Shown piece by piece: positions 33,874-42,826 of a stretch of DNA of 64,000 nt. A program made the translations under genes and the position numbers. The stretch is from Leisingera methylohalidivorans DSM 14336 (lineage in GTDB: Bacteria > Pseudomonadota > Alphaproteobacteria > Rhodobacterales > Rhodobacteraceae), in NCBI RefSeq assembly GCF_000511355.1, contig NC_023135.1:770371-834370 (forward strand). Reading direction: 5' to 3'. Position 1 is the stretch's first letter. Each line of letters starts with the position of its first letter. Below the pieces are notes generated by a model. It worked only from the letters and a program-made list of their open reading frames with translations, was not told the origin of the DNA and ran no database searches.

Positions 33874-34626
33874 TTAGCGCCGCCGCAGCAGGTAGATGTC
33901 CATGATCCAGCCGTGCTCGGCCCGTGCCTTGGCGCGGGTTTCAATGATCTGGTCCGTAACGTCCGCCAGCGGGCCTGCTACGGAAATCTGGTTCTCCATG
34001 CCTGCATAGGCGGTCCAGAAGATCTCGACCCCCTGCGCCTCAATGCATTGAAACGAGCAGTCCCCGTCCAGCATGATCACCAGCGTATCGGCACTGTCCG
34101 GCCAGCCGTTTTCACGCAAGCGCCGCCCGGTGGTGATGGTGAACGGCGCGCCGATTTCATTGATCGGGATCGCGTGGGCCGCAGTCAGCGCCTGGACCGA
34201 GGTGATGCCGGGGATCACTGTCAGCTTGATCTCCGCCAGTTTCTTCAGCCGCTCGGCAATCCGCATGGTGCTGTCGTACAGCGACGGGTCGCCCCAGACC
34301 AGAAACCCGGCCTTGCCGCCCGCGGGCAGGTTTTCGGTGATGTTCTGCCACCAGATTTCCGCGATGGCGTCGTGCCAGTCGTCCACCCGTTTGCGGTAGC
34401 TTTTGGTGGCCTCGTCGCGCACGGGCAGGGCGAATTCGACGATCTTCGGGCCGTCCCCCTGGATCGCCCGGGTGCAGAGCGCGCGCCTGAGGCCGGCCAG
34501 ATCGTCCTTTCCCGCGCCTTTGTTGGGGATCAGGATCAGGTCCTGCGCGTTCAGCGCTTCGATTGCCTGCAGCGTCATGTGCTGCGGGTTTCCGGTGCCG
34601 ATGCCGATCAGGCAAAGCTCAATCAT
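33874..34626 (-). CDS. cobF: Precorrin-6A synthase (deacetylating)
   Basis: This 250-aa SAM-dependent methyltransferase methylates C1 of precorrin-5 and releases acetate in the aerobic pathway. It begins MIELCLIGIGTGNPQHMTL (GxGxG SAM loop) and has LVWGDPSLYDSTMRI and LTVIPGITSVQAL, as in tetrapyrrole methylases. The start at 34626 has AAAGG upstream; the longer frame to 34758 is unlikely. It is the last gene of the cob region, with mobile debris beyond it. Confidence 0.92.
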   Translation of the reverse strand: MIELCLIGIGTGNPQHMTLQAIEALNAQDLILIPNKGAGKDDLAGLRRALCTRAIQGDGPKIVEFALPVRDEATKSYRKRVDDWHDAIAEIWWQNITENLPAGGKAGFLVWGDPSLYDSTMRIAERLKKLAEIKLTVIPGITSVQALTAAHAIPINEIGAPFTITTGRRLRENGWPDSADTLVIMLDGDCSFQCIEAQGVEIFWTAYAGMENQISVAGPLADVTDQIIETRAKARAEHGWIMDIYLLRRR

Positions 34627-34648
34627 GACGGGGCCTTTCACATGAAAA

Positions 34649-34670
34649 CACGGCCCCCTATGGGGCCGTG
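34649..34670 (-). terminator. Intrinsic terminator
   Basis: CACGGCCCC and GGGGCCGTG form a perfect 9-bp stem with a 4-nt loop, followed on the minus strand by TTTTC. It terminates the cbtB-cbtA-His-rich transcript and lies 23 bp upstream of the cobF start, so cobF may have its own promoter or rely on read-through. Confidence 0.75.
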
Positions 34671-34699
34671 CTGGAGTTCTTGCAAGCCTGCAGTTGCGG

Positions 34700-35203
34700 T
34701 CAGGAGCCTTCGCTGTCAGCAGGCGCGGTGGTTTTGGCTTCAACCGGTTCGCCTGCAACCAGCAGCGGGCTGTGGCTGTTGGTGTTCAGCGACACTTTCA
34801 CTTCGGCGCCTTCGGGCAGCGACGGGATATGCATCCAGCCCGCATACAAGCGGCCCAGTTTTTCGCCGTTCACGTAGACATGCGCATGGCCCTCGCCGGG
34901 CACGTCAGCGGCAGAGGCGTGTTCCGGCGCAAAGCGGAAATTCTGCGGCGTCGCCTGCAGGTTCCATCCGGCCAACGGGTCCTTGATCAGCCGGATCGCC
35001 ACAGCCGGTGCATCGCTGCCTGCGGGCAGGTCGACAGCGGCTGCGTGGTCATGGCCGATGGCGCCGGCCTGGCCGCCGTCGTGATGCGCCGGGTCGCCGT
35101 GGTCATGGCCGTCAAAGGTGATCCCGTTGCCGGCAGCGGTCACAAAGCCGGCGCCGCCGCCGAAAATCAGGCCGATGGCAAAAAGAGCAAGTGAGCGGGG
35201 CAT
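34700..35203 (-). CDS. His-rich exported protein linked to cobalt transport
   Basis: This 167-aa protein has an N-terminal hydrophobic signal or anchor (LALFAIGLIFGGGAGFVTAA) followed by a His/Asp-rich stretch FDGHDHGDPAHHDGGQAG... with about seven His in 32 residues, suited to binding Co2+ or another metal outside the membrane. The C-terminal domain (GHAHVYVNGEKLGRLYAGWM, SLNTNSHSPLLVAGEPVEAK) is beta-rich and Met/His-containing. Immediately downstream of cbtA. Likely a periplasmic cobalt-binding accessory; the family is not named. Confidence 0.7.
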   Translation of the reverse strand: MPRSLALFAIGLIFGGGAGFVTAAGNGITFDGHDHGDPAHHDGGQAGAIGHDHAAAVDLPAGSDAPAVAIRLIKDPLAGWNLQATPQNFRFAPEHASAADVPGEGHAHVYVNGEKLGRLYAGWMHIPSLPEGAEVKVSLNTNSHSPLLVAGEPVEAKTTAPADSEGS

Positions 35204-35268
35204 CGTGTTATCCTCGGAAAAAGACTGTCCCCGCCGGTTCCGGCCGGCGGGGATCAGATCGGGCGGGA

Positions 35269-35967
35269 TCAGGCTGCGGCGGCTGCGCGCTTGCCTTCGG
35301 CCTGCCAGAAATAACCGGCGAAGCTGCCCAAAAGCACCCAGGCGGCCATGCCGATGCCAAAGGCGCGGGCGGCAAACAACGCGCCGATCTCGGTCGGCAC
35401 CGGGCCCGAGAACGTCTCCGGCTCGGGCGCGCCGACGATATGCGGCCCCATCAGCAGCAGGGCTGCGATCAGGTAGCTTGCCGCGTTGCCGCCAAAGGCA
35501 ATCAGCCACATGGCGACACCGGCCGCAGCCACCGTCACTGCCCACCAGATCTGGCGCACGCCGACGTCGGCAGCAGCCACACCCGGCACCTCCGGCGCCA
35601 GCGACAGGCCTGGCGCAAAGTGGAAGGTGATGAACCCCGCCAGCCCCCACAACAGGCCGGTGCGCGCGTTGATCTCGTGCCCCTGGCGCTCAGCCACAGA
35701 CATCAGCGCCGCCATCACCAGCGCATAGCCGGTATAGGTCAGCATGGTGAAGATGATGCTCAGACCATCGCGCACCGGCTCGGCAAACAGGCCGGGCAGG
35801 GCGGGGTGGGCGGTGACGGGGTCAGCGCCGAAATGCACCAGCGCGCCGCTCTCATACAGCTCGGCGTGGAGCAGCACGGGCTGCACGAAATAAAGCTGCA
35901 GCAGGGCGGTAATCAACCCTGCTGCAGCGCCAGCGAACAAGCCGCTGGTCAGAATGCGACTGAACAT
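35269..35967 (-). CDS. cbtA: Cobalt transporter subunit CbtA
   Basis: This 232-aa membrane protein has roughly five to six hydrophobic segments, beginning MFSRILTSGLFAGAAAGLIT. CbtA proteins are predicted cobalt transporters controlled by B12 riboswitches. Family-like traits are the conserved HAELYE-like loop after TM1 and GFITFHFAPGLSLAPEVPG in the middle. Follows cbtB with a 4-bp gap. The start at 35967 is chosen over the upstream ATGs because it follows the cbtB stop. Confidence 0.9.
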   Translation of the reverse strand: MFSRILTSGLFAGAAAGLITALLQLYFVQPVLLHAELYESGALVHFGADPVTAHPALPGLFAEPVRDGLSIIFTMLTYTGYALVMAALMSVAERQGHEINARTGLLWGLAGFITFHFAPGLSLAPEVPGVAAADVGVRQIWWAVTVAAAGVAMWLIAFGGNAASYLIAALLLMGPHIVGAPEPETFSGPVPTEIGALFAARAFGIGMAAWVLLGSFAGYFWQAEGKRAAAAA

Positions 35968-35971
35968 GGCC

Positions 35972-36142
35972 TTAGTGGCAGGGGAAGCCGGTGGCGTGGC
36001 GCACGTCATGCGCGGCGTCATGCAGGGCAGAAGCCTGGACATGGCCGGTCAGCGTGATGATCCCCAGCCCCAGAACCACGGCAAACAGAGCCGGAAGTAC
36101 ACTGGTGCCGGCGGCAGAAGCCTTAAGCGTATTGGTCGTCAT
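35972..36142 (-). CDS. cbtB: Cobalt transporter subunit CbtB
   Basis: This 56-aa protein (MTTNTLKASAAGTS...) has one transmembrane segment (LPALFAVVLGLGIITL) and a C-terminal His-rich tail with HDAAHDVRHATGFPCH, the diagnostic CbtB cobalt-binding tail. It is the first gene after the riboswitch at 36194-36362. AAGGAGGACTAC-like sequence precedes the ATG at 36142. Confidence 0.92.
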   Translation of the reverse strand: MTTNTLKASAAGTSVLPALFAVVLGLGIITLTGHVQASALHDAAHDVRHATGFPCH

Positions 36143-36193
36143 TTGTAGTCCTCCTTACCGTCACACCCGACGGTATAAGTTACGTCCGTTACA

Positions 36194-36362
36194 CGGCCGG
36201 TCTCCTGACTCGCGGGTCGCTGCTGCCTTCCTCCTTCCCGGCGCCTTCACGCCAGTGGATATTGGAAGGCCGCTCGCCGCTCACAGTCGCGGGGGCGGTT
36301 GAGGCTTCGGTGCCGCGATTTGGTCCACCGTCCTCATTCCCGTTTCAGTCCCAGTGCTTAGG
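36194..36362 (-). promoter_or_regulatory. Cobalamin riboswitch upstream of cbtB
   Basis: Reading the minus strand, the order is GGGAATGAGGACGGTG, then CCCCCGCGACTGTGAGCGG (core), CCACTGGCGTGAAGGCGCCG and GGGAAGGAGGAAGGC, ending with the B12 box AGTCAGGAGACCGGCC (complement of 36195-36213). This is the classic AdoCbl riboswitch arrangement. It should shut off cobalt uptake (cbtB-cbtA) when B12 is plentiful. Confidence 0.88.
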
Positions 36363-36562
36363 CACTATCAGACACCGTATTGGATTGTTCTGCCCTGCGG
36401 GGATGCGCCCGGTCAAGGAAGAAACCGCCAAGTTTGCGCTCTGCAGCGTCATGCGGGGCAAGATTCAGGGCGCAGGACAGCTGCCGCAGCCGCAGCCGGA
36501 AAGTTCAAATTTTCCGGCCAAAGTGCCGCGCAGGGATTTTGCCGGGGCCCGCCGCAGGCGGG

Positions 36563-36898
36563 CTAGTCCAGATCCGCCGGGATCCGGGCAACCGCCTTAA
36601 ACCGCAAGTTTCCCAGCGGCCGGGCATCGGCGAAATTGCCATCCCGGCTGCCCTCATACATCCGCAGGAAGGTCAGTACATCCGGCAGATCCTCTGCCGT
36701 GATCCCGCCGAACAGATAGGCGGTCTTACCGCATTGGCGCACCGCCAGCGTCTGCGGCTGTTTGCAGCCGGACATGCAATCCACCTGCTGCAGCTGCGCC
36801 TTTACCCCCGCCGCTTCCAGCGCTGCACGGACCTGCCCGAACAGGGCAGGGTCCGCGTCGCGGCAGGTGCGGCACAGGGTGAGGGTGGGCAGGCTCAT
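36563..36898 (-). CDS. DUF1636 family metal-binding protein (cob operon)
   Basis: This 111-aa protein has paired cysteines LTLCRTCRD and VDCMSGCKQPQ, the DUF1636 pattern thought to hold a 2Fe-2S or similar centre. It overlaps cobA by 4 bp at the 3' end of the cob operon. A second, longer DUF1636 paralogue starts the same operon at 50181. Role in cobalamin synthesis unknown. Confidence 0.85.
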   Translation of the reverse strand: MSLPTLTLCRTCRDADPALFGQVRAALEAAGVKAQLQQVDCMSGCKQPQTLAVRQCGKTAYLFGGITAEDLPDVLTFLRMYEGSRDGNFADARPLGNLRFKAVARIPADLD

Positions 36899-37629
36899 GC
36901 GCCGGGCAGGTCCGGCTCCGCCAGCGGGCCGTACAGGATCAGCACCGGCGCGGTGGTTTCCATCTCCCGCAGCAGGCGGGGCAGTTCGCCCACGGTATGG
37001 CGGTGCAGCGACTGTTCCGGGGTTGAAACCCCCAGTGCCACCAGTGCGGGCGTGCTCTCCGGCAGGCCGGCCTCCATCAGCTTTTCAGACAGGCCCGCGA
37101 AGGTGCGCTTGCCCATGTAGACAACCGTGGTTGCATCTGCGTCCGCCAGCGCCGCCATGTTCAGATTGTCCGGCAGGCCGCCGGTCACGTCATGGCCGGT
37201 GATATATTGCAGCCGCCGCGCGGTCAGCCGCCGGGTCAGCGGAATATTCGCCGCCGCCGCCGCCGCTGAGGCTGCGGTCACACCGGGGACGATCTCAAAC
37301 TTGATGCCGGCGTCGCGCAGGGCTGTCATCTCTTCCTCAAGCCGCCCGAACACGCCTGAGTCGCCCGACTTCAGCCGCACCACATTGAGGCCGCTCCGGG
37401 CATAATCCACCAATAGCCGGCTCACATGGTCCTGCTTGGGCGAGGGGCGGCCCGCCCGCTTGCCGACGCCGACCAGATCGGCGTCCTCACGGGCGTGGCT
37501 CAGGATCGGCCCCGAGGACAGATCGTCAAACAGCACCGCATCCGCCGCCTCCAGCCGTTTCACGGCCTTGACGGTCAGCAGCTCCGGGTCGCCGGGTCCT
37601 GAGGACACAAAGCTGACAAAGCCGCTCAT
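36895..37629 (-). CDS. cobA: Uroporphyrinogen-III C-methyltransferase
   Basis: This 244-aa SUMT converts uroporphyrinogen III to precorrin-2 with two SAM, the branch point from heme to cobalamin. FVSSGPGDPELLTVKAV is the N-terminal SAM-binding loop, VVRLKSGDSGVFGRLEEE the second conserved block, and IPLTRRLTARRLQYITGHD and TTVVYMGKRTF later ones. No siroheme (CysG) fusion. Overlaps cobB by 4 bp. Confidence 0.93.
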   Translation of the reverse strand: MSGFVSFVSSGPGDPELLTVKAVKRLEAADAVLFDDLSSGPILSHAREDADLVGVGKRAGRPSPKQDHVSRLLVDYARSGLNVVRLKSGDSGVFGRLEEEMTALRDAGIKFEIVPGVTAASAAAAAANIPLTRRLTARRLQYITGHDVTGGLPDNLNMAALADADATTVVYMGKRTFAGLSEKLMEAGLPESTPALVALGVSTPEQSLHRHTVGELPRLLREMETTAPVLILYGPLAEPDLPGA

Positions 37630-38945
37630 GCCTGCTCTCCGGTGATCAGATGGAAAAACGTGCCGGTCACATGGCCCTTGACCGAGCCGGTCTCGGGCAC
37701 CGGCCCGCCGTCGGCGTCCATGACATTGGCCAAGGGCGCGTCGGGTTCTTCCAGAATGGTGGAATAGTGGAACTCATGGCCGCGCAGTGCGGTGCCGGCC
37801 GCAAACCCAGGCATGTTTGCCTGCAGAATGGCGCGGCGGTAGCCAAGGTGGAACTTACGCTTCTCGTATGAGGTCACCAGCCCCAGCAGCCCGGCCATCC
37901 GGTGTCGGTTGCCGTCCTTGTCGATCAGCGCTTCGCCCAGGGCCATGTAGCCGCCGCATTCGCCATGCACCGGTTTGGTCTCGGCATGTTTGCGAAGCCC
38001 CGCGCGGAAGCTCTCCGCCGCCGCCAGCGCGCCGCCATGCAGTTCCGGGTAGCCGCCGGGCAGCCAGACCAGGTCGGCATCCGCAGCAGGCGCTTCATCC
38101 GCCAGCGGCGAGAACGGCAGAATCTCTGCCCCCGCCGCGCGCCAGCCGGTCAGCAGATGCGGGTAGGTAAAGGAAAACGCCGCATCCCGCGCCAAGGCAA
38201 TCCGCTGGGCCGGGGGCAAGGGCAGCTTTGCCGCGGCCGGGGCAGCCCCCGCCAGCGCCGCGGATTTGATCGCCTCCAGATCCACATTCTCGCGCAGGAA
38301 GGCCGCGTAGCCGGCAATCGCGGCTTCCAGATCGGGATGCTCCACCGCCTGGATCAGGCCCAGATGCCGTTCCGGCAGGGTCAGGTCGCCGCGACGGGGC
38401 AGGGAGCCCAGCACCTTGATCCCTGCCTTCTCCATTCCCAGCCGGGTCAGCCGCTCATGCCGCGGGCTGGCCACCCGGTTCAGGATGACGCCGGCAAAGG
38501 GCACATCGGTGTCATAATTCTTGAACCCCAATGCTGTGGCGGCAGCTGATTGCGCCTGACCGCCCACGTCAACCACCAGCACTACCGGCCAGCCCATGCG
38601 TTTGGCGGTCTCGGCAGAGGAGCCAAAACCCGACTGCCCGCGCGTTGCCACACCGTCATACAGCCCCATCGAGCCTTCGCCGATGCAGATTTCCGCGCCT
38701 GCCGCCTGACCTGTGACCGCATCCAGCAGCTGTGCATCCATCGCCCAGGTGTCGAGGTTGAAGCTCGGACGCCCGGCAGCGGCCAGGTGAAAGGCCGGGT
38801 CTATGTAGTCCGGCCCGCTCTTGTAGGGCTGCACCGCCAGCCCGTCCTCGGCCAGGGCGCGCAGAAGGCCCAGCATCACGGTGGTCTTGCCGGTGCCCGA
38901 AGAGGGCGCCGAGATCATCAGTCCGGGAGGGTTCATATCAGTCAT
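37626..38945 (-). CDS. cobB: Cobyrinate a,c-diamide synthase (hydrogenobyrinic acid a,c-diamide synthase)
   Basis: This 439-aa glutamine-dependent ligase amidates the a and c carboxylates of the corrin ring. The N-terminal P-loop MISAPSSGTGKTTVMLGLL and PYKSGPDYIDPAFH (ATP and substrate) are followed from about residue 240 by a class I glutaminase domain with VHGECGGYMALGEAL carrying the catalytic Cys. The start at 38945 has GGGGAAG upstream. Stop overlaps the next gene's start. Confidence 0.92.
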   Translation of the reverse strand: MTDMNPPGLMISAPSSGTGKTTVMLGLLRALAEDGLAVQPYKSGPDYIDPAFHLAAAGRPSFNLDTWAMDAQLLDAVTGQAAGAEICIGEGSMGLYDGVATRGQSGFGSSAETAKRMGWPVVLVVDVGGQAQSAAATALGFKNYDTDVPFAGVILNRVASPRHERLTRLGMEKAGIKVLGSLPRRGDLTLPERHLGLIQAVEHPDLEAAIAGYAAFLRENVDLEAIKSAALAGAAPAAAKLPLPPAQRIALARDAAFSFTYPHLLTGWRAAGAEILPFSPLADEAPAADADLVWLPGGYPELHGGALAAAESFRAGLRKHAETKPVHGECGGYMALGEALIDKDGNRHRMAGLLGLVTSYEKRKFHLGYRRAILQANMPGFAAGTALRGHEFHYSTILEEPDAPLANVMDADGGPVPETGSVKGHVTGTFFHLITGEQA

Positions 38946-38961
38946 CAGCTCAATCTTCCCC

Positions 38962-39756
38962 TCAATCGTCCCCATGGCTCCAGCTCGACCACGGGCTGTC
39001 AGCGCTTTGCGGCCGGTAGCGGCGGTCGTACTCAGTCGAATAAAGGCAGCTTTCGTCAAAGCCTTCGCCCTTCAGCACCGGACCCACCAGAATCAGCGCG
39101 GTGCGGGAGATCTTCTCGTCCAGCGATGCCTTCAGGGTGTTCAGAGTCGCCCGGATGATCTGCTGATCCGGCCAGCTGGCGCGGTAAACCACGGCGACCG
39201 GGCAGTCGGCGCCGTAATGCGGCGTCAGGCTGTCCACCACATGATCCAGATTGCCGATCGACAGGTGGATCGCCAGCGTGGTGCCGGTTTTGGCGAAATT
39301 TTCCAGCGACTCACCCGCTGGCATCGAGGACGCGCGCCCCGGCGTGCGGGTCAGCACCACCGATTGCCCCAGTCCGGGCAGCGTCAGCTCGGTCCCCAAC
39401 GCAGCCGCAGCAGCAGCAAAGGAAGGAACGCCGGGGGTGACGCTCACCGGGATGCCCTCGGCCTTCAGGCGGCGGATCTGCTCGCCCATTGCCGACCACA
39501 CCGAAAGATCGCCCGAATGCAGCCGTGCCACGTCCTGGCCGGCCTCATACGCCGCCTTGATTTCACCCACGATGGCCTCAAGATCCATCGCCGCGGTGTT
39601 CACCACTTTGGCGTCCGCCGGGCAGTGGCTGAGGATTTCCTCCGGCACCAGCGAGCCGGCATAAAGGCACACCGGGCAGGCCGCGAGGATATCGCGCCCG
39701 CGCAGAGTCAGAAGGTCGGCAGCGCCCGGTCCGGCGCCAATGAAGTGAACAGTCAT
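38962..39756 (-). CDS. cobM: Precorrin-4 C11-methyltransferase
   Basis: This 264-aa tetrapyrrole methylase adds the C11 methyl. [20 protein letters not shown] is the SAM loop; [17 protein letters not shown] is a CobM-specific early segment; [20 protein letters not shown] and [17 protein letters not shown] follow. Overlaps cobE by 4 bp (39753-39756). Confidence 0.94.
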   Translation of the reverse strand: MTVHFIGAGPGAADLLTLRGRDILAACPVCLYAGSLVPEEILSHCPADAKVVNTAAMDLEAIVGEIKAAYEAGQDVARLHSGDLSVWSAMGEQIRRLKAEGIPVSVTPGVPSFAAAAAALGTELTLPGLGQSVVLTRTPGRASSMPAGESLENFAKTGTTLAIHLSIGNLDHVVDSLTPHYGADCPVAVVYRASWPDQQIIRATLNTLKASLDEKISRTALILVGPVLKGEGFDESCLYSTEYDRRYRPQSADSPWSSWSHGDD

Positions 39757-40130
39757 GGCTCAAGTCTTTCTGCTATGGCCGCGGTGGCAAGCCCATCCGC
39801 GGTGACAACTCTTGGGGCGAGAAGGCGCGCCCCGGCACCCGGTGCCCCGTGCCGCGCTCCGGCCAGCGCCGCGGCTTCCGCCAGCGACCCGGTGCCGAAC
39901 CGCGCCTTGATCCGGGGCGAGCAGGTGAGGGTCTGCTCCCCGGCAATTTCCTGGTCCTGCAGCGCAACTACCGGCAGGCCTAGGCTATGCGCAAATTCCT
40001 GCATCGCGGGCGCTTCCGCTTTCGCCGCGATGGAGGCCAGCGCATCCACCTCAACCCCGGTCAGCGCCAGCGCCGCTTGCAAATCCGCTGCGGTGGCGGC
40101 TGCGCGAAATCCGATGCCCGCCACTTTCAT
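39753..40130 (-). CDS. cobE: CobE/CbiG C-terminal family protein
   Basis: This 125-aa protein matches the C-terminal CbiG/CobE domain: [40 protein letters not shown] and [20 protein letters not shown]. In the aerobic pathway CobE is needed but its exact role is unclear. It overlaps cobL by 4 bp at its start and cobM at its end. Confidence 0.88.
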   Translation of the reverse strand: MKVAGIGFRAAATAADLQAALALTGVEVDALASIAAKAEAPAMQEFAHSLGLPVVALQDQEIAGEQTLTCSPRIKARFGTGSLAEAAALAGARHGAPGAGARLLAPRVVTADGLATAAIAERLEP

Positions 40131-41326
40131 CGGGTGACACTCCACTGAATGACGGGCCGGGCCCGCCGCCAGTCGCGCATGGAGCCAAGGGGGCCGGCTT
40201 CGGCGATCTCGGCCTTCAGCAGGTGGCCGCCGCGCGCCGCATGGGCCTGCATCAGCAGGGTCTCGGTCTCCAGCGTGACACCATTGGCAACCAGCCGCGT
40301 GCCTGCGGGCAGGATTTCCCACAGATGGTCCAGCAAATCCTTCGACCCGCCGCCGCCGATGAACACGCAATCCGGCAGGGGATGGCCCACCAGCACGTCC
40401 GGCGCCTTGCCCGGAACCGCCGTCATCCGGTGATCCAGGCCAAACCCCGCCGCATTGGCACGGATGTTCTGCAGCCGGCTTTCGCGCGGCTCGAATGCGA
40501 TCGCCCTTGCGCCGGGGGCCGCAAGGCACCATTCCACCGAAACCGAGCCGGAGCCGCCGCCGATATCCCACAGCAGCTCGCCTGCGCGCGGTGCCAGCGC
40601 CGACAGCGTCAGCGCCCGGATGGGCCGTTTGGTGATCTGCCCGTCGCTGGCAAAAAGGTCATCCGCCAGACCCGGGGCTTGCGGCAGGCCCTTGCAGCCC
40701 GCAGCCTCAACGGCCACGGCAACCGGCGCCTGAATGTCCTGGAGGCTGAACCCTTCAGCGCAGACAGAGCGCACCCGCTGGCGCGGCCCGCCGAGGCATT
40801 CCATTACAGTAAGCTGCGAGGGGCCGAACCCTTCAGCCACCAGCCATTCCGCCAGCTCCGCCGGCGCCGCCCCGTCGCGCATTGTGCAGATGGCGCGCGT
40901 CCCGTTGCCCAGAACGGGGCGCAGCCGCGCATAAGGCGCCGCATGCAGGCCATGGCACAGCACTTCCTCCAGCTTCCAGGCCAGATGGTTCGCCGCCAGC
41001 GCAAAGGTGGAGGGCACCGGGTGCGAGACCCACTCTCCGGCCTCCAGATGCCGGGACAGAGACCCGCCGGCGCCATGCCAGAACGGATCGCCAGAGGCCA
41101 GAACGGCGACCTTGCGGCCCCGCATTGCCAGCACCGGACCAATGGAAAACGGCACCGGCCAGGGCTGCCCCCTGCTGCTTGCATTCACCAGTTCCAGATG
41201 CCGCGGTCCGCCAAAGATCACTTCGGCTTCGGCCAATGCCTTCCGGCTTGCATCGCACAGGCCTTCCAGTCCATTTTCGCCCAGACCGATTATCGTCAGC
41301 CAGTGCTTTGAAAGGCCATCAGACAT
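40127..41326 (-). CDS. cobL: Precorrin-6Y C5,15-methyltransferase (decarboxylating)
   Basis: This 399-aa fusion has an N-terminal CbiE-like methylase (LTIIGLGENGLEGLCDASRKA, VAVLASGDPFWHGAGG) and, from about residue 205, a CbiT-like methylase and decarboxylase with LLWDIGGGSGSVSVEWCLAA (SAM GxGxG). It methylates C5 and C15 and removes the acetate carboxylate at C12. The ATG at 41326 overlaps the divergent cobK ATG (shared CATG). AGAGGA precedes it within the cobK coding strand. Confidence 0.92.
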   Translation of the reverse strand: MSDGLSKHWLTIIGLGENGLEGLCDASRKALAEAEVIFGGPRHLELVNASSRGQPWPVPFSIGPVLAMRGRKVAVLASGDPFWHGAGGSLSRHLEAGEWVSHPVPSTFALAANHLAWKLEEVLCHGLHAAPYARLRPVLGNGTRAICTMRDGAAPAELAEWLVAEGFGPSQLTVMECLGGPRQRVRSVCAEGFSLQDIQAPVAVAVEAAGCKGLPQAPGLADDLFASDGQITKRPIRALTLSALAPRAGELLWDIGGGSGSVSVEWCLAAPGARAIAFEPRESRLQNIRANAAGFGLDHRMTAVPGKAPDVLVGHPLPDCVFIGGGGSKDLLDHLWEILPAGTRLVANGVTLETETLLMQAHAARGGHLLKAEIAEAGPLGSMRDWRRARPVIQWSVTR

Positions 41327-42065
41327 GACACGCATCCTCTTGCTGGGCGGCACCACCGAGGCCTCGGCGCTGGCCAAAACCCTTGCTGAAACCGGCGCGG
41401 ATGCGGTGTTTTCCTACGCGGGCCGCACCGCCAAACCCGTCAGTCAGCCGCTGCCCACCCGCGTCGGCGGTTTTGGCGGTGCCGAGGGACTGGCCGCTTA
41501 CCTGCAAGCCGAGGGCATCACCCATGTGGTGGACGCAACCCATCCCTTTGCCGCCCGGATGAGCCGCAATGCGGTGCATGCCTGCGAATTGGCGGAGGTG
41601 CCGGTTTGCGCCCTTGAACGCCCGGCCTGGCAGGCCGGGGAGGGCGACCAATGGGTGCATGTGGAGAGCATAGAGGAAGCCGCCGAAGCCCTGCCCGGGG
41701 CGGCAGCCCGGGTGTTCCTGGCGATCGGCAAGCAGAGCCTGGCGCAGTTCGCGGCCAAGCCCCAGCACCATTACCTGCTGCGGCTGGTGGACGAACCCGA
41801 GGCGGATTTGCCGCTGCCGCATACCACGGTTGAGATTGCCCGCGGCCCGTTTGACGCGGCGGGCGACACAGCGCTGATGCAGCGCCACGGCATCACCCAT
41901 GTGGTTGCCAAGAACGCCGGCGGCACGGGCGCTGCGGCCAAACTCACTGCCGCGCGCAGCCTTGGCCTGCCGGTCATCATGATCGGCAGGCCGCAGGTGC
42001 CCGCACGGCCCGTCAAGGGCAGCGTGGCAGCGGTTATGGCCTGGCTGTCCCATCCCGCTGCTTAA
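41325..42065 (+). CDS. cobK: Precorrin-6A reductase
   Basis: This 246-aa NADPH-dependent reductase reduces the precorrin-6A macrocycle. MTRILLLGGTTEASALAKTL is the nucleotide-binding start; HVVDATHPFAARMS is the conserved active-site block; KNAGGTGAAAKLTAARSLGL is near the C-terminus. It is the only + strand gene inside the minus-strand cob run. Its start shares CATG with cobL, and its 3' end overlaps the cobJ stop by 4 bp. AAAGG lies ahead of the start, inside cobL. Confidence 0.93.
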   Translation: MTRILLLGGTTEASALAKTLAETGADAVFSYAGRTAKPVSQPLPTRVGGFGGAEGLAAYLQAEGITHVVDATHPFAARMSRNAVHACELAEVPVCALERPAWQAGEGDQWVHVESIEEAAEALPGAAARVFLAIGKQSLAQFAAKPQHHYLLRLVDEPEADLPLPHTTVEIARGPFDAAGDTALMQRHGITHVVAKNAGGTGAAAKLTAARSLGLPVIMIGRPQVPARPVKGSVAAVMAWLSHPAA

Positions 42066-42826
42066 CCCTCAGCCGCGTAGCGGGGGGTATAGACATAGTT
42101 GCCGACCCGCCGGGTGCCGCGGTTGCCGACAATCACTACCGTGCGCATGTCGGCCATCTCGGGCGTTGCGTCCTTCAGCGGCACCGTCAGCAGTTCCTGT
42201 CCCGGTTTGGTCACGTCGCGGGCAAAGGTGATCAGCGTGTCGGCGCCGCAGGCTTCGCGCAGGATTTCCAGCGCGCGGGCAAACTGATGCGGCCGCGACT
42301 TGGAGCGCGGGTTGTAGAACGCCATTGCCAGACCGGCTTCGCCAACCAGCTGCAGGCGCTTTTCGATCAGGCTCCAGGGCTTCAGGTTGTCGCTGAGGTT
42401 GATCGCCGCGAAATCATGCCCCAGCGGCGCGCCGATGGCAGCGGCGGCGGCGAGCATCGCGGTGATGCCCGGCAGCACGCGAATCTCCAGATCCAGCCAC
42501 TCCGGTTTACTTCCGGTGTTGCTTTCCAGCGCTTCAAACACGGCAGAGGCCATGGCAAAGACGCCCGGATCGCCAGAGGACACCACGACAACCCGCTTGC
42601 CCTCGGCAGCCATCTCCAGCGCATGGGTGGCGCGGTCGATCTCGACCCGGTTGTCGGTGGCATGCAGGGTCAGCCCCTGACGCGGTTCGATGCGTTTGAC
42701 ATAGGGGATATAGCCAACAATATCAGTGGCTTCCTCAATGGCGTCGCGCACTTCCTGCGTTACCAGCGCCTCGTTTCCGGGGCCAAGCCCGGCAATCACA
42801 ACCCAACCGTTTTGCGATAGTTTCAT
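42062..42826 (-). CDS. cobJ: Precorrin-3B C17-methyltransferase
   Basis: This 254-aa methylase drives ring contraction with C17 methylation. WVVIAGLGPGNEALVTQEV is the SAM loop; IVGYIPYVKRIEP is a CobJ-specific segment; VVVVSSGDPGVFAMASAVFE and VLPGITAMLAAAAAIGAPLG follow, then AFYNPRSKSRPHQFARALE. Overlaps cobI by 4 bp at the start. Convergent with cobK at the 3' end. Confidence 0.94.
   Translation of the reverse strand: MKLSQNGWVVIAGLGPGNEALVTQEVRDAIEEATDIVGYIPYVKRIEPRQGLTLHATDNRVEIDRATHALEMAAEGKRVVVVSSGDPGVFAMASAVFEALESNTGSKPEWLDLEIRVLPGITAMLAAAAAIGAPLGHDFAAINLSDNLKPWSLIEKRLQLVGEAGLAMAFYNPRSKSRPHQFARALEILREACGADTLITFARDVTKPGQELLTVPLKDATPEMADMRTVVIVGNRGTRRVGNYVYTPRYAAEG

Noticed and set aside
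34694..35194. Plus-strand ORF opposite the His-rich protein
   Set aside because: Shadow of the minus-strand gene; no signal or ribosome-binding site.
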